A stretch of 57,481 nucleotides of DNA from NCBI RefSeq assembly GCF_000307265.1, contig NZ_DF158896.1, forward strand, positions 22,685 through 80,165, written 5' to 3'. Shown piece by piece: positions 1-7,881 of the stretch; positions within the stretch are counted from its first letter, which is position 1, and each line of letters starts with the position of its first letter. A program made the position numbers and the translations under genes. The notes under the pieces were generated by a model. The model did no database searches. It was not told the DNA's origin and worked only from the letters and a program-made list of their open reading frames with translations. Source of the DNA: Oscillibacter ruminantium GH1. GTDB lineage: Bacteria > Bacillota > Clostridia > Oscillospirales > Oscillospiraceae.

Positions 1-2
1 AG

Positions 3-71
3 GACTGGAATGACGATTTGATAGAAGCGATACAGCAAAAGTCGAGTGGCTTTGAAATGCGGATGGCATAG
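3..71 (+). CDS. C-terminal tail of an unidentified gene (5' end outside window)
   Basis: An open frame enters from the left edge and ends at a TAG after 22 codons. The visible tail begins DWNDDL and ends FEMRMA. A KDWNDDL-like ending occurs in toprim/DUF3991-type proteins of Clostridia conjugative elements, and a VirD4 gene lies just downstream, so a mobilisation-associated protein is plausible. Too little remains to name it. Confidence 0.4.
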   Translation, partial: DWNDDLIEAIQQKSSGFEMRMA

Positions 72-72
72 C

Positions 73-105
73 AAAAAGGAGCAGTCAAGAGTATTGACTG
101 CTCCT
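73..105 (-). terminator. Rho-independent terminator (minus strand)
   Basis: A perfect 12-bp inverted repeat (AGGAGCAGTCAA and its complement, 5-nt loop) is followed on the minus strand by five T residues. It is placed to end minus-strand transcripts that come through the dihydrofolate-reductase-family gene at 240-752. The plus strand has no T-run after the stem. Confidence 0.6.
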
Positions 106-235
106 AAAAAGTCTGACACTTACAGAAAAAGTTGCACTTGGCAGCTATGCTGATTATGAAAATTTGGCTTGCTCACCAGATCGCAGTTCATATGACCAGA
201 CTATGGTAAAGGCAATGGATTTTGAAAAGCTGTAA
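98..235 (+). pseudogene. Gene remnant, C-terminal ~45 codons
   Basis: After a stop at 95-97 an open stretch of about 45 codons encodes LTLTEKVALGSYADYENL and onward, ending MDFEKL before a TAA at 233-235. It has no ribosome-binding site or credible start. It reads like the true C-terminus of a mobile-element protein whose front part is lost, and it abuts the cargo gene at 240. Family not recognised. Confidence 0.3.
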
Positions 236-239
236 CAAA

Positions 240-752
240 CTATATTTTACTATAAATTAATTCTGCAAATTGTCCGTATTGTTTAACTTCTTTCAAATAA
301 AATCGCCTCAATACTTCTTTTTGTGAAAACAACGGTATTCCCTTCCCTAATAACACAGGGGCAATTTGTATTGTCATATTATCTACCATGTCATTATCTA
401 ACAGTGGGGCTAATATCGTGTTTCCTCCAATAATCCAAATATTTTTATCATTTTCTATTTGTTTTACAAATTTGACAACATCACAATTTATAGGAATAAA
501 TTCGCTGACTGATAATCTTTCAGCATGTGTAAAAACGTAATTTTTAGTAGTCGAATAAAGACTGCCTATATTCCCTGTGTTTTTAATTTCATTAAATGTT
601 CTTTTGCCCATTATAGTAATATCCATGCTTTTATAAAAGTTTTCATAACCGGTTTCTTCTATTGCACCAGTTTGGTAAAGCCAGTCCAGGTTATGATTTT
701 TGTCAGCAAGATAGCCATCCATAGTAATGCAGCCATAAAAAAATACACTCAT
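240..752 (-). CDS. Dihydrofolate reductase family protein (RibD C-terminal-like)
   Basis: This 170-residue protein opens SVFFYGCITMDGYLADKNH, the N-terminal strand of the RibD_C/DHFR-like fold, and has a central WIIGGNTI nucleotide-contacting segment and the end ELIYS. Family members reduce pyrimidine or pteridine substrates with NADPH; substrate and any link to trimethoprim tolerance are unknown here. I chose the ATG at 750-752 because AAAGGAGG precedes it; an upstream in-frame Met at 794 lacks a site. The gene is much more AT-rich than virD4 downstream, lies on the opposite strand to the element backbone, and ends beside a truncated reading frame, all consistent with acquired cargo. It has its own terminator at 73-105. 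Confidence 0.75.
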   Translation of the reverse strand: MSVFFYGCITMDGYLADKNHNLDWLYQTGAIEETGYENFYKSMDITIMGKRTFNEIKNTGNIGSLYSTTKNYVFTHAERLSVSEFIPINCDVVKFVKQIENDKNIWIIGGNTILAPLLDNDMVDNMTIQIAPVLLGKGIPLFSQKEVLRRFYLKEVKQYGQFAELIYSKI

Positions 753-905
753 TTTAAACCTCCTTTGAATAGTTCTTCTTTGCTTAAATGTCATATAAAA
801 AAACTACACTTCAAATTCTTATTTATTGCTGCTCTATATGCTTCAACAAGCTACAACCGTTTAACCATTTTACCACCAAATTGACCGAAAAGAAAGGAGT
901 CTTCC

Positions 906-2729
906 ATGTCATCTCAAGTCTATACCCTAATCGCTGCGGCCGCCGTGATGTTTCTCGTCATCGGCGGTCTTTCTCTTTTGGCCCATTATTACACCCTCAA
1001 CGGAATCAAGTCCCGCACGGTGGGTGACGGACAGCATGGTACGGCGCGGTTTTCCACCAAGCAGGAAATAAAAAGCATCTATAAGCACATCCCCTTTCAG
1101 CCGGAGCTGTGGCGGAAGGGAGAAACCCGCCCCGCTGTTTCAGATCAGGGTATCATCCTCGGCAGTATAGGTGCGAAGAACAAGGTCACGGCGCTGGTGG
1201 ATACCGACGACATCCACTGCCTTATGATCGGCGCATCCGGCGTGGGCAAGACGGCATTTTTCCTGTACCCGAATCTGGAGTATGCCTGTGCCTCCGGCAT
1301 GAGTTTTCTGACCACCGACACGAAAGGCGATCTTTACCGCAACTACGGCGCCATTGCCCGCGACCACTACGGCTACCATGTGGCGGTCATCGACCTTCGA
1401 AACCCCACCCGCTCAGACGGCAACAATATGCTCCATCTGGTGAACACCTACATGGATGCGTACCTTGCCGACGAAAATAACCTTGTAGCAAAGGCGAAAG
1501 CAGAGAAATACGCCAAGATTATCTCCAAAACCATCATCAACGCCAGTGGGGAGAATTACGGACAAAATCAGTTTTTTTATGATGCCGCTGAAGGACTCCT
1601 GTCCTCGGTGATTCTGCTGATTGCCGAGTATCTTCCTCCTACTGAGATAGATGGGAAAAAGGTAGACTGCCGTCATATCATCAGTGTGTTCAAATTAGTG
1701 CAGGACTTGCTGGCCCCCAGCAAGGTAAAGGGAAAAAGTCAGTTCCAGCTCCTCATGGATAAGCTCCCGTCCGACCACAAGGCCCGCTGGTTTGCAGGAG
1801 CCGCTCTCAACTCTGCGGAGCAGGCCATGGCATCGGTGCTCTCCACCGTGCTGTCCCGTCTGAATGCTTTTCTCGACTCCGAAATGGAGCAGATACTCTG
1901 CTTTGAAACAGCTATTGATGCGGAGAAATTCTGTAATGAAAAATCCGCACTGTTTATCGTGCTCCCCGAAGAAGATTTGACCAAGTATTTTATGGTCAGT
2001 CTTATGATCCAGCAGCTCTACCGGGAGATCCTCGCGGTTGCGGATGAAAACGGCGGCAAGCTGAAAAACCGCGTGATGTTTTACTGCGATGAGCTCGGAA
2101 CGCTTCCGGCCATTGAATCGCTCGAATTAATTTTCAGTGCCTCACGCTCACGCCGGCTTGCGATGGTACCGATCATACAGTCCTTCGGTCAGCTCGAAAA
2201 GAATTACGGCAAAGAGGGTTCGGAAATCATCGTGGACAACTGCCAGGACACCATCTTCGGCGGCTTCGCTCCCAACAGTCAGACCGCCGAAGTGCTGAGT
2301 AAGGCATTGGGCAGCCGCACCGTCATGAGCGGCAGCGTAAGCAGGGGAAAGAATGATCCCAGCCAGTCCTTGCAGATGATGGAGCGTCCCCTCATGACGC
2401 CTGACGAACTCAAATCCATTCCCAAGGGTAACTTTGTTGTGATGAAAACCGGCACCCATCCCATGAGGACAAAGCTGCGGCTGTTCCTTGATTGGGGTAT
2501 CCGTTTCGGAGAGCCCTATACCGTGGAGGAAAAAGCGCACCGAAAGGTGGTCTACGCCGATAAGCAGATGCTGGAGGAAAACATCGTCCGCAAGCACACG
2601 ACCTGCCTTATGGTGGACGAAGAAACCGGGGAGATGCTGGAACCAACCACCGGAAGAGGAACCCTTCATACCCCGGTGGCAGAACCGTCTGAAAACACCA
2701 TGCGCCGCCGCAATGTGCTCAAAACGTAA
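906..2729 (+). CDS. VirD4/TraG-type type IV secretion coupling ATPase
   Basis: This 607-residue protein is the coupling protein that brings the relaxase-DNA complex to the conjugation channel. An N-terminal hydrophobic segment (about 5-28) would anchor it in the membrane. The Walker A motif GASGVGKT lies at about 109-116, and the Walker B-like VMFYCDELGTLP at about 380, followed by an SRSRRLAMVPIIQSF stretch typical of TraG/VirD4 ATPases. Length is normal for the short Gram-positive VirD4 form. AGGAGTCTTCC precedes the ATG. The next gene follows 11 nt after the stop, so both are likely co-transcribed. Composition is GC-balanced, unlike the AT-rich cargo on either side. It is the strongest evidence that this region belongs to a conjugative element. 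Confidence 0.93.
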   Translation: MSSQVYTLIAAAAVMFLVIGGLSLLAHYYTLNGIKSRTVGDGQHGTARFSTKQEIKSIYKHIPFQPELWRKGETRPAVSDQGIILGSIGAKNKVTALVDTDDIHCLMIGASGVGKTAFFLYPNLEYACASGMSFLTTDTKGDLYRNYGAIARDHYGYHVAVIDLRNPTRSDGNNMLHLVNTYMDAYLADENNLVAKAKAEKYAKIISKTIINASGENYGQNQFFYDAAEGLLSSVILLIAEYLPPTEIDGKKVDCRHIISVFKLVQDLLAPSKVKGKSQFQLLMDKLPSDHKARWFAGAALNSAEQAMASVLSTVLSRLNAFLDSEMEQILCFETAIDAEKFCNEKSALFIVLPEEDLTKYFMVSLMIQQLYREILAVADENGGKLKNRVMFYCDELGTLPAIESLELIFSASRSRRLAMVPIIQSFGQLEKNYGKEGSEIIVDNCQDTIFGGFAPNSQTAEVLSKALGSRTVMSGSVSRGKNDPSQSLQMMERPLMTPDELKSIPKGNFVVMKTGTHPMRTKLRLFLDWGIRFGEPYTVEEKAHRKVVYADKQMLEENIVRKHTTCLMVDEETGEMLEPTTGRGTLHTPVAEPSENTMRRRNVLKT

Positions 2730-2740
2730 AGGAGGTTCCC

Positions 2741-3007
2741 ATGAGCTACTTCAACCACATTTATACAGCCTCGCCCGATGAGCTTCCCCATCGGGCGAGA
2801 GCTGTCTATCTATACCTTTGTGACCGGGCAGGAAAAGGTAAGGACTGCTGGCCTGCGGTAAAAACGATTGCCTCCGACTTGCAGCTTTCCCGCAGTACCG
2901 TTAAACGCGCAATCCATGATCTGGTCAGAGCTGAGCTGATCGAAAAGGAGCCGCGCTACCGGGAGAATGGAAGCAACAGCTCCAACCGTCTCATTTTAAG
3001 AAAATAG
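2741..3007 (+). CDS. Helix-turn-helix protein of the conjugative element
   Basis: An 88-residue protein with a winged-helix/HTH_36-type core: CWPAVKTIASDLQLSRSTVK is the recognition region, followed by AIHDLVRAELIEKEPRYREN. AAAGGAGGTTCCC precedes the ATG, 11 nt after virD4. Such proteins are standard in Tn1549-like elements and are thought to act in replication or transcription control of the element. The C-terminus seems shortened: the stop at 3005-3007 is followed by sequence that, in another frame, encodes the expected end of this family (see 3073-3141). Function of the shortened protein is uncertain. Confidence 0.8.
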   Translation: MSYFNHIYTASPDELPHRARAVYLYLCDRAGKGKDCWPAVKTIASDLQLSRSTVKRAIHDLVRAELIEKEPRYRENGSNSSNRLILRK

Positions 3008-3072
3008 CAGGGGATGGTAAAGCAAAAGGGCGGATTTCCCGCCAGGGAGGTATTCCGTTCTTCTGCTGAACC

Positions 3073-3141
3073 CAGGTGCGGTTCACCGTGAACCCACCAG
3101 AACCTCTCACTCTAACAAATTTTATTACAGAAAAAGAATAA
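3073..3141 (+). pseudogene. Out-of-frame C-terminal remnant of the helix-turn-helix protein
   Basis: In a different frame from 2741-3007, the sequence reads QVRFTVNPPEPLTLTNFITE and ends KE-TAA. My recollection is that NPPEP...NFITEKE tails occur at the end of this HTH family in related elements. That points to a frameshift plus a premature stop after residue 88. The claim rests on memory of the family, not an alignment. Confidence 0.4.
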
Positions 3142-3284
3142 AGTGTTGCTTTATATATTCTTGTGTAACACAAGAAACGCTATATTTGTAAACTACAAAT
3201 TATTGTGGACAAGATGGAGTGAATATAGGTAATTTATTTATATTGTTCTTGTATATTCTGCATCTTGCGTATATTTTCCCGCAT

Positions 3285-3371
3285 TTACAAAGGCTTTATA
3301 ACTTCAACTTCTACACCAAGCCCCATAAATAATTTGGTACAGGCTCTAGCAATTTCATATATGCCTGAGCC
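3285..3371 (-). other. In-frame extension after the hydrolase stop codon
   Basis: Directly downstream of the hydrolase stop at 3375-3377, and in the same frame, 28 sense codons follow and end VEVEVIKPL-TAA. They have no start codon or ribosome-binding site. This may be the tail of another truncated gene joined here or a lost C-terminal extension. No family was recognised. Confidence 0.3.
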
Positions 3372-3374
3372 GAA

Positions 3375-4268
3375 TTATATTATGAAATTGCTGATCTTTT
3401 TCATCAGCAAATCAGGGCAATCAACTAAAGGAGAGTGTCCACTATCTTTAATAATCATCAACTCAGCTTTGTCTCCCAAAGCTTCAACAGTTTCTCTTAC
3501 TGTAGCTTCTGGTATTATTATATCCTTTTCACTCCAAAAGCTCAGTACCGGAGCCTCTATTTCATTTATTCTGCAATCACCCGCTGAATATCCATTATGT
3601 TTATTTGACATGTTAAATAAGGCCAACGCCCAATAAATATCTACCAAGTTCCTCTGTTTTAAGGTTGCATTGATATACAGTTTATTATCTTCGGGTAAGG
3701 GTTTACGATTTGAATAAATGGCTCTATTCCATAAAATACTCATAGAGTCAAAATCCTTATTTTCAATTGCACGAAGGCAAGGAGCAACTTCCGGATCTTT
3801 GGCCATTTCTGTCCTGTCTTCATAAGTTTGCCCCATTAGTATTTCTCCTTGAGCATCTTTTTTAAACAGCGGACTTCCAGTGTAACCTACAGACTCTATC
3901 AGTACGATTTTTTTTACTATATCTGGATAATCGGCACCAAATTGCAAGCACACACTTCCTCCAGCAGACCACCCTAGCATTGTGAAATTCTTTAGTCCTA
4001 AATAATTCACAAATGCATATAGGTCGTCAGAAAGGTCTTTTATAGAATCTATTCTATTATTATAAGTGCTATCCCCAAATCCTCTCAAATCCACGATATA
4101 GGCTTTAAAATTTGGAGGCAGTCTTTCAGCTATGGGAAGCAAATGTAGTCCCGAGCACATATTTCCATGTACCAGAATCAAAATGTTATCCCCATTCCCG
4201 GCCTCTCTATAAGCCAATGTTTCTCCATTTTCCAACCTTAACTTTTTTATCTCTAAATTATTAATCAT
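3375..4268 (-). CDS. Alpha/beta hydrolase
   Basis: A 297-residue cytoplasmic alpha/beta-hydrolase. The oxyanion-hole LVHGN lies at about 32-36, the nucleophile elbow GWSAGG places Ser at 101, and DSGHSPLVD near residue 278 supplies the catalytic His; an Asp in SFWSEKD is a candidate acid. TTAAGGAGACTAATGA precedes the ATG. The substrate is unknown. Its company (chloramphenicol acetyltransferase fragment, Mef, Vat-like and Lnu-like genes) makes an antibiotic esterase conceivable, but nothing in the sequence proves it. AT-rich, same strand as the rest of the cargo block, and 12 nt after the GrpB gene, so probably co-transcribed with it. Confidence 0.8.
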   Translation of the reverse strand: MINNLEIKKLRLENGETLAYREAGNGDNILILVHGNMCSGLHLLPIAERLPPNFKAYIVDLRGFGDSTYNNRIDSIKDLSDDLYAFVNYLGLKNFTMLGWSAGGSVCLQFGADYPDIVKKIVLIESVGYTGSPLFKKDAQGEILMGQTYEDRTEMAKDPEVAPCLRAIENKDFDSMSILWNRAIYSNRKPLPEDNKLYINATLKQRNLVDIYWALALFNMSNKHNGYSAGDCRINEIEAPVLSFWSEKDIIIPEATVRETVEALGDKAELMIIKDSGHSPLVDCPDLLMKKISNFII

Positions 4269-4280
4269 TCATTAGTCTCC

Positions 4281-4718
4281 TTAAGTGTTATTACCATTCG
4301 CTCGTTCCATGATTTCCTGTACTATTGATGTTTTGGCATTCGCATAGTGCTGAACATGCCGCCACTTATTTTCTGCCAAGCTTCGCTTGACTTGCGCATA
4401 TTTCTCCCGGTCGGTTTCATTGGACCGTAACCAATCTCGAAAGCGCAACATTCTATTAATCTCAGATGTACCCGAACTGAACACATGCAGGTTGATGTCG
4501 GTATCGGGTCCTTTAAACAGACGATGCTCGAACCAGTCAGACTCCCGAATCCGCAACGTGTAGCCGGCTGCTTCCAATGCCGGGAGTTCAGGCCAACTTA
4601 GATCATATTCGGCAAGGGTGATAGGGGCGTTATGCGGTTTCAGCTCTCCAACCATGTTCTTTTGCAGTTCTTCATCGGTTGTAGGCATGGAGCTGTTACT
4701 ATCTTGTTTTGATGGCAT
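4281..4718 (-). CDS. GrpB-family protein with internal deletion
   Basis: The 145-residue product matches the two ends of GrpB (UPF0157) proteins. The front, ITLAEYDLSWPEL, is the usual start of the domain; it jumps directly to PALEAAGYTLRIRE and continues through the normal C-terminal half (HRLFKGPDTDINLHVFSSG, then LRFRDWLRSN). Intact relatives have about 55-60 more residues at the junction, including the conserved EHVGSTSVPGL segment of the nucleotidyltransferase-like fold. The frame is preserved, so a protein may still be made but probably lacks its active centre. I chose the ATG at 4716-4718 because GAGGAAGTGATC precedes it. Some GrpB proteins are fused to CoaE; a role here is unknown. 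Confidence 0.75.
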   Translation of the reverse strand: MPSKQDSNSSMPTTDEELQKNMVGELKPHNAPITLAEYDLSWPELPALEAAGYTLRIRESDWFEHRLFKGPDTDINLHVFSSGTSEINRMLRFRDWLRSNETDREKYAQVKRSLAENKWRHVQHYANAKTSIVQEIMERANGNNT

Positions 4719-4755
4719 ATGATCACTTCCTCGTTTCATAGTTAGCTTCATTTAC

Positions 4756-4956
4756 CTACAGCCTCCATAGGCCATCGTCATTCGCTAATTCCTGGAACTC
4801 ATCTATAAAACGACTTGCATGGAAACCGTCACAAACTGCATGGTGGACTTGCACTGAAAGGGGTAATAGTGTCTTTCCATCCTGTTCAAAATACTTGCCG
4901 AATGTAAAAATCGGACGCAAATAACTGCCATCCGTATAGTTTCGTCCTTGCCTCAA
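4756..4956 (-). pseudogene. Chloramphenicol acetyltransferase, 3' fragment
   Basis: About 66 codons encode the C-terminal third of a type A chloramphenicol acetyltransferase: PIFTFGKYFEQDGKTLLPLS followed by the catalytic VHHAVCDGFH. A full enzyme is about 215 residues, so roughly the first 150 are missing. The open frame runs back into the stop codon of the dehydrogenase gene at 4972, so the break point lies within about 20 nt of that stop. The active-site His is retained but the chloramphenicol pocket cannot form; the fragment should be inactive. Confidence 0.8.
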
Positions 4957-4971
4957 AACCCCTGTTTGGTA

Positions 4972-5835
4972 TTATACTCCATATCTCTCCGGTGCAGGAA
5001 TAGCCTTTTCTGATGCACGGCTAAGAGCTTCCCATTCTTCCCAAGTAGCCATCCGTGCTTTTAAGGTATCCAGTGCCAAATCGTAAACCATGCTACCAAG
5101 GATAAGCCGCAAAGGCGGATTATTGCTGGCTACTAATTTCATAAGGGCTTCCGCTGCCAAGGAAGGATCACTATCGATCGAATCTTCGGAATACTGTTTC
5201 GCCAGCTCATCGCGAAGTGTACCGTATGAATCTAATGGATTGCTGTAACTCATCGAAGTGTATAAATCTGTCCAGTATCCTCCTGGTTCCACCATAGTGA
5301 GTTTCACTCCGAAATGTTCCGCTTCTTTTGCTAAGGCTTCACTCATTCCTTCCAGCGCAAATTTACTTGCACTGTAAATACCAGACATCGGACCCGAGAT
5401 AATAGCGCCAATGCTTGTAATCTGTATGATATGTCCAGAACGCTGCGACCTCAAATAGGGCATCACTGCCTGACAGACCCAAAGAGCTCCAAAAAAGTTT
5501 GTGTCCATTAGTTTCCGAGCATCGGATTCGTTTAGTTCTTCAATCATACCCATAGTCATGATACCCGCATTATTAACAACAATATCAAGCCTGCCGAAAT
5601 GTTTAACTGCTGTTTCAACCGTAGAAAAAACAGCCTCCCTATCTGTAACATCGAGGCTTAATGGCAGCAAGGTTTCTGGATATGTTTCTTTTAGTTTCGC
5701 CAAATTATCAATCGTCCTTGCGACTGCAACAACTTTATCCCCGGCTTTCAAGGCGGCGCATGTAAAAGCATAGCCAAGCCCCTTGCTTGCTCCGGTAATA
5801 AACCATACTCGTTTATTTTCGCTATTAGGTGTCAT
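4972..5835 (-). CDS. Short-chain dehydrogenase/reductase
   Basis: A 287-residue classical SDR. The cofactor motif TGASKGLG lies at about 14-21, NNAG at 88-91, the catalytic Ser at about 141 and YSASK with Tyr154 and Lys158. The C-terminal region (GGYWTDLY onward) is typical of SDRs that handle small carbonyl or alcohol substrates with NAD(P)H. TAAAGGAGAATATCT precedes the ATG. The substrate is unknown. It belongs to the AT-rich minus-strand cargo block; its stop codon marks the junction with the truncated acetyltransferase. Confidence 0.88.
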   Translation of the reverse strand: MTPNSENKRVWFITGASKGLGYAFTCAALKAGDKVVAVARTIDNLAKLKETYPETLLPLSLDVTDREAVFSTVETAVKHFGRLDIVVNNAGIMTMGMIEELNESDARKLMDTNFFGALWVCQAVMPYLRSQRSGHIIQITSIGAIISGPMSGIYSASKFALEGMSEALAKEAEHFGVKLTMVEPGGYWTDLYTSMSYSNPLDSYGTLRDELAKQYSEDSIDSDPSLAAEALMKLVASNNPPLRLILGSMVYDLALDTLKARMATWEEWEALSRASEKAIPAPERYGV

Positions 5836-5979
5836 AGATATTCTCCTTTACTATAATAGAAAGATTATTATAACCTGAGATTAATACTGTTAAATGCTGT
5901 GAACCCAGCAACTTTGAGCACTTTGTTTTGCACTCCAAGAAGCCCATCACTATAAATTATCGTCAACTACGTCCTCTTT

Positions 5980-7209
5980 TCAATCCGCTTGTGGTCTCAT
6001 AGTTTCTTTGTCATAGCGCCGTGTCAGAAGGCGGCAGAGAATAGCGTCTGCCATCAGCACGACGCCTGACCAGAAAAACCATGTGTTTACACCTATAACC
6101 TCAACAACCGGACCCGCAACAAGTAAGCCTATCGGCATAGAAAGAGTCATGGCTGTCATCAAAAGGGAAAACACCTTGCCCATCATTTCAGGTGCAATGC
6201 TTTCTTGAACATAGGCCATAACAGGAACATTCATAAATGTGCCAGAGGCACCCAAGAAGAAGCAGCATATAGCAAAAATCCAAAAACCGCTTGTCGGTAA
6301 CGCTCCGCTAATCAGTGTAGCCAGACCCATTAAGCCAATAGCTAAGGATGCCATGAAAAACCTCCTTTTCATGCCGCCCCATACACCAATAACCAAAGAT
6401 GAAAGAAGCAATCCGGTTGCAAAGACAAATTCCACAATGCTATTGTGCCATGCTTCGCCCATAAAGTGGCTGCGTACCAGCAGAGGGAACAGAGAACCTA
6501 AGGGCATATAAAGTATGGTCATCAGCAGCATGGGGAAAAACACAGCCATTAAAGGCTTATTTGCTTTCATTGCGATAAAGCCCTGCTTCATGTCAGACAA
6601 TACACTCATCTTCTCATTGGTTTGCGGAATGTCCGGAATTATAACAAATAGGAGGCAAACTATCGCAAAAGCGGCTCCCAGTATATCCACAATCATAATG
6701 GAGGAAATAGGTAGAAATGACATAAGCGCAGCACCCAACACAGGCCCCATCATGTTGGATATTGATTGGATCATATTTCCCCAGCCCCCTGCTTTGGTCA
6801 ACATATCTGCTGGCACAAACATGGGTATCGCCGCTTGCATAGCTGGACCGTGAAAGGTATTCCCCAATCCACGCAAAAATAAAACAATGTAGATAAACCA
6901 AATAGGGGGTGTTTCCACAAGTAAAAATGCTGCACCAAGGATGATGCTGGATACAGCTACCAGACCGTCAGCTAAAATCATTACTGTTCGGCGGTTGTAT
7001 CGGTCGATCCATACACCGGCAAAGGGTCCGATTAACATATTGGGGAGAAAGGCAACTAAGGATGCAATCGTCAAGGTGATTGCGGATTCAGTCTGGATGG
7101 TCAGCCACCAGATAACAGCGAACTGCACTGCGGCAGAACCCAAGATTGAAAAAGCCTGTCCTGTGTATATTACAACAAATTGTTTCTTCCAATTTTTTAT
7201 TCTGTTCAT
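5980..7209 (-). CDS. MFS efflux transporter, Mef-like
   Basis: A 409-residue major-facilitator protein with about 12 predicted membrane segments and the loop 2-3 motif GVWIDRYNRRTVMILAD. Length, the opening NWKKQFVVIYTGQAFSILGS and the FLPNMLIGPFAG stretch resemble Mef macrolide efflux proteins, but identity is clearly below that of named mef alleles, so no symbol is given. The ATG at 7207-7209 follows AAGGAGATTTCTATA; an in-frame TTG upstream gives a longer frame but without a better site. The 5' leader of about 210 nt holds two tiny reading frames and a terminator just before the gene, indicating induction by attenuation. Proton-driven drug export from the cytoplasm is the likely role. Confidence 0.82.
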   Translation of the reverse strand: MNRIKNWKKQFVVIYTGQAFSILGSAAVQFAVIWWLTIQTESAITLTIASLVAFLPNMLIGPFAGVWIDRYNRRTVMILADGLVAVSSIILGAAFLLVETPPIWFIYIVLFLRGLGNTFHGPAMQAAIPMFVPADMLTKAGGWGNMIQSISNMMGPVLGAALMSFLPISSIMIVDILGAAFAIVCLLFVIIPDIPQTNEKMSVLSDMKQGFIAMKANKPLMAVFFPMLLMTILYMPLGSLFPLLVRSHFMGEAWHNSIVEFVFATGLLLSSLVIGVWGGMKRRFFMASLAIGLMGLATLISGALPTSGFWIFAICCFFLGASGTFMNVPVMAYVQESIAPEMMGKVFSLLMTAMTLSMPIGLLVAGPVVEVIGVNTWFFWSGVVLMADAILCRLLTRRYDKETMRPQAD

Positions 7210-7233
7210 TATAGAAATCTCCTTATATAAATT

Positions 7234-7263
7234 AAAAACGAACAACTGCCTAAGCGTTGTTCG
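7234..7263 (-). terminator. Attenuator hairpin in the Mef-like gene leader
   Basis: On the minus strand CGAACAAC pairs perfectly with GTTGTTCG across a 9-nt loop, followed at once by five T residues. It sits 25 nt upstream of the efflux gene start, so it can terminate the leader transcript. The 5' arm overlaps the second leader reading frame, so ribosome position there could decide whether it forms. Confidence 0.75.
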
Positions 7264-7276
7264 TGCAGAAAGGCAT
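7250..7276 (-). promoter_or_regulatory. Leader reading frame 2 (8 codons) overlapping attenuator
   Basis: ATG plus seven codons encode MPFCTNNA and end with TAG inside the loop of the attenuator. The codons for TNN lie in the 5' arm, so a ribosome stalled here would keep the terminator from folding. No strong ribosome-binding site is visible, though CTCCTTG lies upstream. Translation is unproven. Confidence 0.4.
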
Positions 7277-7280
7277 AATT

Positions 7281-7316
7281 TTACAAGGAGATCTTCAAAA
7301 GCGAGGATATACTCAT
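7281..7316 (-). promoter_or_regulatory. Leader reading frame 1 (11 codons)
   Basis: A short frame encodes MSISSLLKISL and stops 5 nt before leader frame 2. It follows an inverted repeat and lies about 100 nt after the promoter. Its place and size fit a regulatory leader peptide of antibiotic-inducible genes, but its ribosome-binding site is weak. Confidence 0.35.
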
Positions 7317-7323
7317 GTAAATA

Positions 7324-7370
7324 TGTCTTTAAGCACAACAAATAAACCCTAAAAAGGGCAGTGCTTAAAA
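7324..7370 (-). repeat. Inverted repeat in the leader
   Basis: TTTAAGCAC at one end pairs with GTGCTTAAA at the other around a 29-nt loop that itself contains CCCTTTTTAGGG. It lies near the predicted transcription start and could compete with later leader structures. Confidence 0.5.
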
Positions 7371-7424
7371 ACTAAATTACATGAATATCAAATACATATT
7401 TCTACCCCGCTTTTACTTTGAATT

Positions 7425-7453
7425 ATTATACTATATTTTAACTGCAATCTCAA
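7425..7453 (-). promoter_or_regulatory. Sigma-A promoter for the Mef-like gene
   Basis: On the minus strand TTGAGA and TATAAT are separated by exactly 17 nt. Transcription would start near 7418, giving a leader of about 210 nt to the efflux gene ATG. It overlaps the 3' region of the DUF4180 gene upstream. Confidence 0.7.
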
Positions 7454-7466
7454 GATATGAAACGGA

Positions 7467-7832
7467 TTATGTTCTGCTCAATTTCTCAATAGCATCTTCT
7501 TCGGAAGACACAAAGAAGATATCTCTTCCTTTATTGCTTTCATATATAAAATCTTTCAGCGGCTTGCTTGTATAGCCGGAAAAGTCGCCAACAATCGCAA
7601 ACTTAAATTGGTAATTGATAAACTTTTGTAAAATCTCACCGGCAATCTTCGTACTCAAAACAAAAAAGTCCGGGGTCACCGCATCTTTGTTCAATATAAT
7701 GGAATGGCTTCCTGTTTCATAATTTACAGACATCATGAAATCCAGTGCGGACTGCACATCTGAAATACAAACCTCATCGCTGTTTACAATAGCTATTTCA
7801 TTGCCGTTAGCCGTAATCTTCTTTATATCCAT
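7467..7832 (-). CDS. DUF4180 domain protein
   Basis: A 121-residue protein recognised as DUF4180 from NEIAIVNSDEVCISDVQSAL at the front, a central ILNKDAVTPDFFVLSTKIAG and FVSSEEDAIEKL at the end. Length fits the family. No catalytic function is established; structure-based suggestions for the family are not certain enough to repeat. TAGGAGACAATTTAATC precedes the ATG. It lies between the Mef-like gene and the Vat-like gene on the same strand, in the AT-rich cargo block; members of this family often travel with acetyltransferases and efflux genes in Firmicutes. Confidence 0.8.
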   Translation of the reverse strand: MDIKKITANGNEIAIVNSDEVCISDVQSALDFMMSVNYETGSHSIILNKDAVTPDFFVLSTKIAGEILQKFINYQFKFAIVGDFSGYTSKPLKDFIYESNKGRDIFFVSSEEDAIEKLSRT

Positions 7833-7881
7833 GATTAAATTGTCTCCTAAAAAGTGTGATTTATTGCGTTATCATAATAGG

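Noticed and set aside
3375..4268. Calling the alpha/beta hydrolase a macrolide esterase
   Set aside because: Only general hydrolase motifs are visible; the neighbourhood is suggestive but not enough for that name.
5980..7209. Naming the efflux gene mefA
   Set aside because: The overall pattern is Mef-like, but many residues differ from the MefA sequence I remember; a specific allele name would overstate the evidence.
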